Translations under genes and position numbers: made by a program
Part shown: piece by piece, positions 1 to 5,200 of the stretch
How the letters are laid out: each line of letters starts with the position of its first letter
How positions within the stretch are numbered: the stretch's first letter is position 1
The notes under the pieces: generated by a model
The model's database searches: none
Seen by the model: the letters and a program-made list of their open reading frames with translations, nothing else
Told to the model about the DNA's origin: nothing
Source of the DNA: Bacilli bacterium
GTDB lineage: Bacteria > Bacillota_I > Bacilli_A > RF39 > UBA660
Length of the DNA stretch: 8,401 bases
Reading direction: 5' to 3'
Assembly (NCBI GenBank): GCA_016302935.1
Contig: JAEDMO010000037.1
Coordinates: 1 to 8,401 of the forward strand

Positions 1-44
1 CCTACACCAAGTAATCCTAAATATAAATATGCTTTTTTCTTCAT
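1..44 (-). CDS. Partial CDS, 5' end of a gene with a signal-like N-terminus
   Basis: An ATG at 44-42 on the minus strand is preceded by a strong Shine-Dalgarno (TAAGGAGT, 58-51). It opens a frame reading MKKKAYLYLGLLGVG before the window ends. Lysines followed by a hydrophobic run suggest a signal peptide or membrane anchor. A well-formed promoter lies upstream (84-112). Only 14 codons are visible, so no product can be named. It follows the Rnf operon on the same strand but has its own promoter and sits beyond the operon terminator, so it is probably a separate transcription unit. Confidence 0.6.
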   Translation of the reverse strand, partial: MKKKAYLYLGLLGV

Positions 45-83
45 TATAACACTCCTTATCTAATACCTATATCTTTAATAAAG

Positions 84-112
84 ATTATACTATATATTAA
101 AATAAAATGCAA
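84..112 (-). promoter_or_regulatory. Promoter for the partial gene at 1-44, nested in the rnf terminator
   Basis: On the minus strand a -35 box TTGCAT (112-107), a 17-base spacer and a perfect -10 box TATAAT (89-84) predict a start near 77, about 20 bases before the Shine-Dalgarno of the gene at 44. The -35 box lies inside the 3' arm of the terminator hairpin at 103-130. Confidence 0.6.
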
Positions 113-130
113 TGTTAATCTTGCATTTTA
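103..130 (-). terminator. Intrinsic terminator of the rnf operon
   Basis: A perfect inverted repeat (AAAATGCAA at 104-112 and TTGCATTTT at 121-129, extended by a 103-130 T-A pair) encloses an 8-base loop. On the minus strand it is followed by TTTT. The 5' arm contains the rnfB stop codon (130-128), so transcription should end right after the last rnf gene. The stem is AT-rich and of moderate stability. It could also work weakly in the other direction. Confidence 0.7.
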
Positions 131-394
131 CTTTAATATTCTATCTATTGATCTTAATGCCTCTTCTTTATTTTTAAGCGGGCGACATTTATAAATTGCC
201 TCTTTATTCTTAATTATTTCTAAAGCCATATTTGAACAATTAACATAACCACAACCACCACAGTTAATATTAGGAAGTAACTTCAATATTTCATCTTCTT
301 TATTACCCTTAGTCTTACTTAAATTATTATCTACAGCAACAATAATTACCCCCATGATTAAAGCTAACAATACCAATATAATAATACCTATCAT
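128..394 (-). CDS. rnfB: Short RnfB: membrane anchor plus Fe-S domain only
   Basis: The 88-residue protein has an N-terminal membrane helix (about residues 2-21), then a CxxCx4C...C module with C45, C48, C53 and C70 in the context NINCGGCGYVNC. This is the classic RnfB Fe-S domain (PF04060 type), which binds one 4Fe-4S cluster. Family members are normally much longer, because two or more ferredoxin-like 4Fe-4S sites follow; here the protein stops 18 residues after the last cysteine. The end looks genuine: the stop codon is TAA and the operon terminator begins on it. The start is set by GAGGTG six bases upstream, and the ATG overlaps the preceding micro-ORF's stop (ATGA). I infer a role as electron entry subunit of the Rnf complex, with ferredoxin docking supplied by another subunit or done directly. 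The family call is firm; function without the ferredoxin domain is uncertain. Confidence 0.85.
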   Translation of the reverse strand: MIGIIILVLLALIMGVIIVAVDNNLSKTKGNKEDEILKLLPNINCGGCGYVNCSNMALEIIKNKEAIYKCRPLKNKEEALRSIDRILK

Positions 395-498
395 TTACTA
401 CACCTCATACAATTCTCACACTTACCTAAACACCTCCTCTTAGAATTTAAATAAAATGTTAACAAAACCAAACCAACTAATATAAAAAATCCTATCAT
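391..498 (-). CDS. 35-residue Cys-rich single-helix membrane microprotein
   Basis: A small gene lies exactly between rnfA and rnfB, sharing ATGA overlaps with both: its ATG (498-496) overlaps the rnfA TGA and its TGA (393-391) overlaps the rnfB ATG. The product has one membrane helix (about residues 3-17), basic residues KRR at 20-22, and a tail with C23, C27, C30 and C33 (Cx3Cx2Cx2C). A weak GAGG lies about 11 bases before the start, so translation is probably coupled to rnfA. In layout it resembles FeoB-associated Cys-rich membrane proteins, a helix followed by closely spaced cysteines, but I do not recognise a specific family. Four cysteines in an electron-transfer operon suggest an Fe-S or metal site. 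That role is inferred; the overlaps and the reading frame are directly visible. Confidence 0.65.
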   Translation of the reverse strand: MIGFFILVGLVLLTFYLNSKRRCLGKCENCMRCSK

Positions 499-1064
499 AA
501 AGTCGCAAACCTCGCAAATATTAAAGCCATCAAAGATATTGTAATCAACGCAATAGGTACGCCCTCAAAACGCTCAGCAATAGGTTTTTTGCAAAGTTCT
601 TCCCTAATAGTAGAAAACAAATATAAAACCAAAGTAAACCCTAAACTACTTCCAATACTATATACTAAAGTTTCAATTAAATTATAATTACTATTTATAT
701 TTAATAATACTATTCCAAGTACCGCACAATTAGTAGTAATAAGTGGCAAATATATACCTAATTCCTTATATAGCTTTTTATTTTTAGACTTAATAATAAT
801 TTCTGTTATACCTACTAAAGAAGCTATTATGAAAATAAAAATCGTATTAGTTAAATAAGTAGCATCAGTTGGTACCAATATCAAATGATAAATAATATAA
901 CTTAAAATAGATGCTAAAACAGTGACTATCATTACAGATATTCCCATTCCTATAGCAGTTTTTTCTTTAGAAGAAGTCCCAATAAATGGACACATTCCTA
1001 AAAACTTACTCAAAACCACATTTTCTACCAAAATACTACTTACAAATAAACTAATTAAGTTCAT
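495..1064 (-). CDS. rnfA: Electron transport complex subunit RnfA
   Basis: The 189-residue integral membrane protein has about six hydrophobic segments and family motifs: ILVENVVLSKFLGMCPFIG near the N-terminus and LPLITTNCAVLG in the middle. C25 and C113 match the positions that, with the paired cysteines of RnfE, hold the Fe-S site within the membrane core of Rnf and Na+-NQR complexes. Length is normal for RnfA (about 190). An upstream in-frame ATG at 1073 abuts AAAGGGG (1080-1074), too close to be used. The ATG at 1064 is nine bases downstream of it and gives the family-typical start MNLISLFVSS. The start overlaps the rnfE stop by 14 bases, and the TGA stop overlaps the ATG of the Cys-rich micro-ORF. 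Confidence 0.95.
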   Translation of the reverse strand: MNLISLFVSSILVENVVLSKFLGMCPFIGTSSKEKTAIGMGISVMIVTVLASILSYIIYHLILVPTDATYLTNTIFIFIIASLVGITEIIIKSKNKKLYKELGIYLPLITTNCAVLGIVLLNINSNYNLIETLVYSIGSSLGFTLVLYLFSTIREELCKKPIAERFEGVPIALITISLMALIFARFATL

Positions 1065-1659
1065 TTTTATCATCCCCTTTATATAATAAAGCTAATATCA
1101 AACCAAGTGTTAAAAACGCTCCAGCAGAAGAGACAAAAAACGGATTAGGAAAAACACTAAATTTTGGTAAATTTATAATTAATTTAAACCCTAATATTTG
1201 AGATAATTTATCAATAATCGAAATACTTCCACTTCCTAATATTTCCCTCACCAAAGAAATAATTATTAAAGCTAAAGAATACTTCCCCCCCATTACAAAT
1301 CCATCTTTAATACTCTTAACTACTCCATTTTTAGAAGCAAAATTAATCGCTCTACCTAATATTAAACAGTTAACAATAATTAAAGGAATATATATTCCAA
1401 GACTATCAGAAACACTTGGAATATACTTTTTTAATAAAACATCTATTAAAGTTACTAAAGTACTTATTATTAAAATATAAGAAGGTATTTTAATATTATC
1501 ATTAATAACATTTCTCAAAAGAGAAATTATCATATTAGAAAATATCAAAACTACTGTTACACTAATACCCATAATAATTCCGTTTTCCAAAGTAGTAGTA
1601 ACTGCTAAAGCAGAACATAAACCTAACATCATTGTAAATATTGGATTATTTTTAAACAT
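1051..1659 (-). CDS. rnfE: Electron transport complex subunit RnfE
   Basis: The 202-residue membrane protein is paralogous to RnfA, with which it forms the antiparallel membrane core. The motif LGLCSALAVTT (C15) and IPLIIVNCLILGRA (C98) are the RnfE/NqrD signatures; the cysteines complete the membrane Fe-S site. The conserved tail region VREILGSGSIS is also present. The start is well supported by AAGGAGTG eight bases upstream, which coincides with the stop codon of the 28-codon micro-ORF, implying coupled translation. The C-terminus is hydrophilic (KGDDKNELN) and overlaps the start of rnfA. The nearest alternative is RnfA, but gene order and the GLCSALAVT motif support RnfE. Confidence 0.93.
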   Translation of the reverse strand: MFKNNPIFTMMLGLCSALAVTTTLENGIIMGISVTVVLIFSNMIISLLRNVINDNIKIPSYILIISTLVTLIDVLLKKYIPSVSDSLGIYIPLIIVNCLILGRAINFASKNGVVKSIKDGFVMGGKYSLALIIISLVREILGSGSISIIDKLSQILGFKLIINLPKFSVFPNPFFVSSAGAFLTLGLILALLYKGDDKNELN

Positions 1660-1670
1660 AAAATCACTCC

Positions 1671-1757
1671 TTATATATTATTTAAAAAATATAAAATAAC
1701 CCCACATACCAAAGCAATAATAACTAAGGTAATTACTGATTTAATATTATTTTTCAT
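1671..1757 (-). CDS. 28-residue RnfG-like membrane anchor micro-ORF
   Basis: The ATG at 1757-1755 overlaps the last 11 bases of the upstream fusion gene, and GGTG lies about six bases before it. The TAA at 1673-1671 merges with the rnfE Shine-Dalgarno. The product is a polar MKNNIK start, one hydrophobic helix (about residues 7-25, with LVIIALVCGVIL) and an ending LNNI. It occupies the normal rnfG position, between rnfD and rnfE, and reads like the N-terminal membrane helix of RnfG, which usually ends in a stretch such as FVNNIT. The flavin domain that should follow is absent here and sits on the end of RnfD instead. I infer a relic or retained anchor of RnfG. Translation is not proven, but both gene junctions are intact. 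Confidence 0.55.
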   Translation of the reverse strand: MKNNIKSVITLVIIALVCGVILYFLNNI

Positions 1758-3195
1758 ATTTATCACCATGATACTTCAAAATAGATTTAGTCATTTCCTT
1801 TAAATAGGAAGAAGTATAAGTTGCACCAGAAATAGTATCAACATTATCCAAATTATTTTGATTATTTATTATATCTTTTATATATGTTGTATTTTTAATA
1901 TGAGAATCATAATAATGATCTAGTGTATTAGTAATCATAATATCTATTATATAATCATTTTGAATAGTTACAGTAGCTTCAATAGATTCCTTACTAGTAA
2001 ATCCCTTATATTTAATATCATATGTATAAGTATTACCCATAACAGTTTCATTAATCACTTGTAAATATTCATCCTTCTTACTAGCATTATCATTATTCTT
2101 TATATTAAATCCAATATAACAACTTAATAAAATTGCCAAAATTACAAAAATTATTAATGGAGCACATTTATTCTTATTATGATTCTTTATAGTATAATTA
2201 TTAAAAATAGGCACTAATAAATTCATAAATAAGATAGATGAAAGCACCCCTTCTGGATAAGGAGTTAAAAATCTAAAGAAAATAGTTAAAATACCAAGAC
2301 AAATGCCATATACTACCCCCGCTGAATTAGATATCGGACTAGTTACTGGATCAGTAGCCATAAAAACCGCTCCAAACATTAATCCACCAGTAAGAATATG
2401 GAAAGTTGGATACCATAATCCCTCACCATTAATAATTCCTATAATAAAACTCATCACAAAGACTGTAAATAAATATGATATAGAAATACGCCATTTTAAA
2501 ACTTTATTACATACTAAATATATAAATGCTAAAATTATTAATAATTTACTTACCTCACCTAAAGCACCTGGCATTTTACCCAAAAACAAATCAAGTAAAC
2601 TTCCATATGGATATACAACCTCTTCATAGCTACCGACATAATTTAAACTACTTAAATTAGCCAAAGGAGTAGCCGACGTAACAGCATCAACGCTCTCATA
2701 GATATTATAATATCCACCAGAAGACATAATCACAGCACCATATGAAGCTATTACAAAAAGACGACCAACTAAAGCAGGATTAAATATATTATGTCCAAAT
2801 CCACCATACACCAATTTACCAATAAAACTTGCAAAGACACTACCGATTATCAATATCAATAAACTTGTATTAACAGGAAGTATCAAAGATAGAAAAATTC
2901 CAGGAATTATACTATAAGTATTATTTATTAAATCCTTAAAATTCTTATGATCCTTAGTTACATATTTATAAAAACAATATTCAGTAAAAAAGCAAGTTAA
3001 ACAAGATAAAATCACCATAATTAACGGCTTAAAAAGTTGATATACATTAGTATACCCATGAATATATGGTAAAATTCCATTTTTATAAAAAGCAAACAAA
3101 ATAATTGGAATCAAACTAATAATTAAATGTTTCATCATTTTATTAGTTGAATTAGATGACTTCAAAAAATTCCCATGTCTTACTTTAAATTCCAT
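1747..3195 (-). CDS. rnfD: RnfD-RnfG fusion: RnfD membrane subunit with a C-terminal FMN-binding domain
   Basis: The 482-residue protein has two parts. Residues 1 to about 335 are RnfD: several membrane helices, GHNIFNPALVGRLF (134-147), the flavinylation motif D170-AVTSA-T176, and FMATDPVTSPIS (278-289). RnfD normally ends there at about 310-350 residues. A linker and an extra membrane helix (about 346-363) then lead to a soluble domain (about 375-478) with the FMN_bind signature D453-TISGA-T459-YTS. Both motifs fit the Dxx(S/T)(G/S)AT consensus modified by ApbE, so FMN is expected on T176 and T459. The second domain is RnfG-like, and no separate full rnfG exists in this operon. The start is ATG 3195, because GAAAGGG lies nine bases upstream and MEFKVRHGN matches RnfD; an upstream in-frame ATG (3228) lies inside rnfC. 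The gene is four bases from the rnfC stop. Confidence 0.92.
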   Translation of the reverse strand: MEFKVRHGNFLKSSNSTNKMMKHLIISLIPIILFAFYKNGILPYIHGYTNVYQLFKPLIMVILSCLTCFFTEYCFYKYVTKDHKNFKDLINNTYSIIPGIFLSLILPVNTSLLILIIGSVFASFIGKLVYGGFGHNIFNPALVGRLFVIASYGAVIMSSGGYYNIYESVDAVTSATPLANLSSLNYVGSYEEVVYPYGSLLDLFLGKMPGALGEVSKLLIILAFIYLVCNKVLKWRISISYLFTVFVMSFIIGIINGEGLWYPTFHILTGGLMFGAVFMATDPVTSPISNSAGVVYGICLGILTIFFRFLTPYPEGVLSSILFMNLLVPIFNNYTIKNHNKNKCAPLIIFVILAILLSCYIGFNIKNNDNASKKDEYLQVINETVMGNTYTYDIKYKGFTSKESIEATVTIQNDYIIDIMITNTLDHYYDSHIKNTTYIKDIINNQNNLDNVDTISGATYTSSYLKEMTKSILKYHGDKYEK

Positions 3196-3199
3196 ATTA

Positions 3200-4459
3200 T
3201 CATACCCTTTCTTTAGCCTCTTTAACAAATTCTCTTACTTCTATTTTAGAAGGACAAATATAAGAGCATAAACCACACTCAATACATCTTTTAGGATCTA
3301 AGTCTTTTAACTTCTTATCATCCTTAATATTTTTCATTATCAATACCGGTAATAATTTAACAGGACAAACAGAAGCACATTTACCACAACTTATACAAAC
3401 ATTAGGATAAGACAACTTATTTTCCATAACAATTACGCAATTTAAATCCTTAGTTACTAATAAATCATCCGTAGGTAAACTTTTTCCCATCATAGGGCCA
3501 CCCGCTATAAACAAAGGATTTTTTAAATCCTTATAGCCATCTATATGCTCTATTATCTCACTCATTAAAGCCCCAATTTTAACTCTAACATTTTGTGGTT
3601 TTTTAATACCACTACCCGTTATAGTAATTACCCTTTCAGTAAGTGGACGATTGTTTTTTAACATATCATATATTGCATAAACAGTAGAAACATTACTGAC
3701 TAATACACCCTTTTCGCTAGGATATTTATCATATGTAATATTTAAAACCTCAGAAACAATATTTTTCTCCCACCCAGCAGGGTATCCATCACTTACAAAG
3801 CTTAAACTAATATTTGGATAAGTTCCTATATATTTTTTAAATTCTGAAGCTATTACATCATTAGTTTCCTTAATAGCTATATAAGCTTTAGGAATATTCA
3901 TAATCTCTAAAATAGCATCTATTCCTTCTAAAAGATTTTCAGCATACTCCCTCATTAAAGCATAATCAGCAGTAATAAAAGGTTCACATTCTACTCCATT
4001 AATAATAAAATATTTAAAATTATCACAAGAAGTATACTTAATAAACGCAGGAAAATCACTACCACCAAGTCCAGTAATTCCAGATTCCCTTAAAAGATTA
4101 ATAAATTCTTCCTTACTATACTTTGTAATATCCTTTTTAGTACCTGCCCTATTCTCATATTTTTCCTTAAAATCATTTTCTACTACAATACACCTTATTT
4201 TTCTTCCATTATTAATTATTTTATGACTTCCAGCAACTACATAACCACTAACAGAAGAATGAATAGGAAAATTAATATCCTTATTAACAGCAACTACTTC
4301 ACCCTTATATATATAGTCCCCCTCTTTAACATTATGACTATACTCTACACCATTCTTACTCTCAAGTGGAATATAGATAATTTGTGGTTTTATATATTCC
4401 GTAATCTTTTTATTAATAGTTAAATTTTTATGATGGCCTATTTCAATCACTCTGTTCAT
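3200..4459 (-). CDS. rnfC: Electron transport complex subunit RnfC (NADH-binding, two 4Fe-4S clusters)
   Basis: The 419-residue peripheral subunit oxidises or reduces NAD(H) through FMN and passes electrons to the rest of the Rnf complex. Visible signatures are the N-terminal barrel-like region with HSSVSGYV (67-73), the nucleotide/flavin loop GLGGSDFPAF (130-139), INGVECEPFITAD (153-165), GYPAGWEK (225-232), GGPMMGKSLP (320-329), and two CxxCxxCxxxCP sites (C355/358/361/365 and C392/395/398/402). Length is slightly below typical, and the usual GGIHPP-type start is replaced by GHHKNL. ATG 4459 is chosen because AGAAGG lies six bases upstream; the in-frame ATG at 4477 precedes that site. It is the first gene of the operon. 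The TGA stop is followed at once by TAA. Confidence 0.95.
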   Translation of the reverse strand: MNRVIEIGHHKNLTINKKITEYIKPQIIYIPLESKNGVEYSHNVKEGDYIYKGEVVAVNKDINFPIHSSVSGYVVAGSHKIINNGRKIRCIVVENDFKEKYENRAGTKKDITKYSKEEFINLLRESGITGLGGSDFPAFIKYTSCDNFKYFIINGVECEPFITADYALMREYAENLLEGIDAILEIMNIPKAYIAIKETNDVIASEFKKYIGTYPNISLSFVSDGYPAGWEKNIVSEVLNITYDKYPSEKGVLVSNVSTVYAIYDMLKNNRPLTERVITITGSGIKKPQNVRVKIGALMSEIIEHIDGYKDLKNPLFIAGGPMMGKSLPTDDLLVTKDLNCVIVMENKLSYPNVCISCGKCASVCPVKLLPVLIMKNIKDDKKLKDLDPKRCIECGLCSYICPSKIEVREFVKEAKERV

Positions 4460-4497
4460 TCTTAGCCTTCTTTCCATGATTATTTTTACTAAATATA

Positions 4498-4503
4498 ATT
4501 ATA
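4498..4503 (-). promoter_or_regulatory. Candidate -10 box of the rnf operon promoter
   Basis: A perfect TATAAT on the minus strand lies about 39 bases upstream of the rnfC ATG (4459). No convincing -35 box is at the usual distance, only a T-rich stretch from a run of nine T. The half-site TTGTTAA lies just upstream. This is the only plausible promoter between rnfC and the divergent tRNA gene. Confidence 0.4.
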
Positions 4504-4619
4504 CAATTTTTTTTAACAAAAAAAAAGACTATTTTAAAAAATACTAACATTTAATTCATATTCAAAAAAAAACTATTAATATAATTAAATTGCATTTAAA
4601 AAATTTTTTAATTTAAATA

Positions 4620-4647
4620 TTGAAATTTACTAATTATATAGTATAAT
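4620..4647 (+). promoter_or_regulatory. Promoter of the tRNA-Thr gene
   Basis: A -35 box TTGAAA (4620-4625), a 16-base spacer and a perfect -10 box TATAAT (4642-4647) place the start near 4654, six bases before the tRNA. It is divergent from the rnf promoter. Confidence 0.6.
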
Positions 4648-4659
4648 TAAAATATGTAT

Positions 4660-4733
4660 GCCGAATTAGTATAATGGTAGAACAAGTCACTCGTAATGAT
4701 TAGATGTAGGTCCGATTCCTACATTCGGCACCA
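4660..4733 (+). tRNA. tRNA-Thr(CGU), with deviant D-stem and T-loop positions
   Basis: A 74-base cloverleaf with encoded CCA. The acceptor arm is GCCGAAT pairing with ATTCGGC, discriminator A. The anticodon stem AGTCA/TGATT encloses loop CTCGTAA, giving anticodon CGT (4692-4694), which reads ACG threonine. The T-stem GTAGG/CCTAC is perfect. Two oddities are visible: the D-stem has an A12-A23 mismatch where GTA/TAC would be expected, and the T-loop reads TCCGATT, so position 55 is C rather than the nearly universal T (pseudouridine). The anticodon stem also has a G28-T42 wobble. A promoter precedes it. It may still work, or it may be decaying, since in AT-rich genomes a Thr(UGU) tRNA can also read ACG. 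Confidence 0.85.
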
Positions 4734-4747
4734 GAATGATTGTTACT

Positions 4748-4772
4748 CGAACCTTTTTTAAAGATTCGTTTT
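4748..4772 (+). terminator. Weak hairpin and T run after the tRNA
   Basis: CGAA and CTTT pair with AAAG and TTCG across one internal mismatch and a three-base loop (4748-4768), followed by TTTT (4769-4772). It sits 15 bases past the tRNA CCA, where a terminator is expected, but the stem is AT-rich. Confidence 0.35.
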
Positions 4773-4813
4773 ATAATGCATATAGTTATTTTTTTACATA
4801 CAATATAAATAAC

Positions 4814-4842
4814 TTAACGTACATAAAAAAGTACGCTATAAT
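4814..4842 (+). promoter_or_regulatory. Promoter with paired GTAC operator, YefM-box-like
   Basis: A -35 box TTAACG (4814-4819), a 17-base spacer and TATAAT (4837-4842) precede the antitoxin relic by about 22 bases. The spacer contains two GTAC cores (4819-4822 and 4831-4834), 12 bases apart centre to centre, inside the inverted repeat CGTAC-n8-GTACG. YefM/YoeB operators are known for TGTACA cores at one-turn spacing, so this fits autoregulation by a Phd/YefM protein. Confidence 0.5.
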
Positions 4843-4864
4843 TTATATAGAAAGAGATGATACT

Positions 4865-5010
4865 ATGCGTACAATTAATATAACAAATGCAAGACAAAAT
4901 TTGTTTCAATTGGCTTCTAATGTTAATATTGGATTTAATCCTATCACAACAGTAAATAATAAAGGAAAAAAATGCGGTTCTAATTTCTAAAATTGAATGA
5001 ATACCAAGTA
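4865..5010 (+). pseudogene. Phd/YefM-type antitoxin relic, frameshifted and truncated
   Basis: From ATG 4865 the frame runs 41 codons to TAA 4990. Residues 1-35 resemble the N-terminal DNA-binding half of Phd/YefM antitoxins (TNARQNLFQLASNVN, then the GFNPITTVNNKGK strand region). At a run of seven A (4966-4972) the frame is lost. Dropping one A restores the family-typical NAVLISKIE, after which TGA occurs where these proteins usually have Trp in the ISxxEW motif. Past that point no toxin-binding tail is recognisable. The gene therefore carries at least a frameshift, a nonsense change and loss of the 3' part. No YoeB/RelE toxin gene follows; a terminator comes instead. The paired GTAC operator upstream supports the family call. 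The end coordinate is approximate. Confidence 0.65.
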
Positions 5011-5021
5011 CATATTAAATT

Positions 5022-5050
5022 AGGCACTTACTCAAATAGTGTCTTTTTTT
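5022..5050 (+). terminator. Intrinsic terminator after the antitoxin relic
   Basis: The stem AGGCACT (5022-5028) pairs with AGTGTCT (5038-5044) with one G-T pair, around a nine-base loop, and runs into a seven-T tract (5044-5050). Confidence 0.75.
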
Positions 5051-5153
5051 ATACCTACTTATCATAGTGATTAAGAAAAATATAAATTTCATTTATTACT
5101 TTACCAGTATAATAATGAATGATAAATAAATATTAACCCTTTATTGATAATTT

Positions 5154-5182
5154 TTGTACTTTTATTTCTTAAAAGTTATATA
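5154..5182 (+). promoter_or_regulatory. Candidate promoter of the DUF2935 gene
   Basis: TTGTAC (5154-5159), a 17-base spacer and TATATA (5177-5182) lie upstream of the Shine-Dalgarno. The predicted start (about 5189) leaves almost no leader, so the exact boxes are tentative. The rest of 5051-5153 is AT-rich with nothing recognisable. Confidence 0.35.
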
Positions 5183-5189
5183 TATTATT

Positions 5190-5195
5190 AGGAGG
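5190..5195 (+). promoter_or_regulatory. Strong ribosome binding site AGGAGG fixing the DUF2935 start
   Basis: A perfect AGGAGG is five bases before ATG 5201. No comparable site precedes the next in-frame ATG (5261). This shows the ancestral start is 5201, upstream of the in-frame TGA. Confidence 0.8.
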
Positions 5196-5200
5196 ATAAA

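Noticed and set aside
2303..2629. Plus-strand open frame of 108 codons inside the RnfD part
   Set aside because: It is antisense to strongly conserved RnfD motifs, has no ribosome site and encodes nothing recognisable.
4223..4423. Plus-strand open frame of 66 codons opposite the start of rnfC
   Set aside because: It is antisense to conserved RnfC sequence, with no ribosome site.
4505..4520. Rex redox operator upstream of rnfC
   Set aside because: Only the half-site TTGTTAA is present on the minus strand; the opposite half (TTAACAA after four bases) does not match.
4591..4615. AT palindrome around AAAAAATTTTTT between rnfC and the tRNA
   Set aside because: It is low-complexity AT sequence with no loop or T run in a useful position; expected by chance in this base composition.
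4736..4864. Upstream extension of the antitoxin frame from ATG 4736
   Set aside because: The extension covers the tRNA terminator and the antitoxin promoter; similarity to Phd/YefM begins at ATG 4865.
4660..5050. Integration site of a mobile element at the tRNA 3' end
   Set aside because: No integrase gene and no second copy of the tRNA 3' end are visible in the window.
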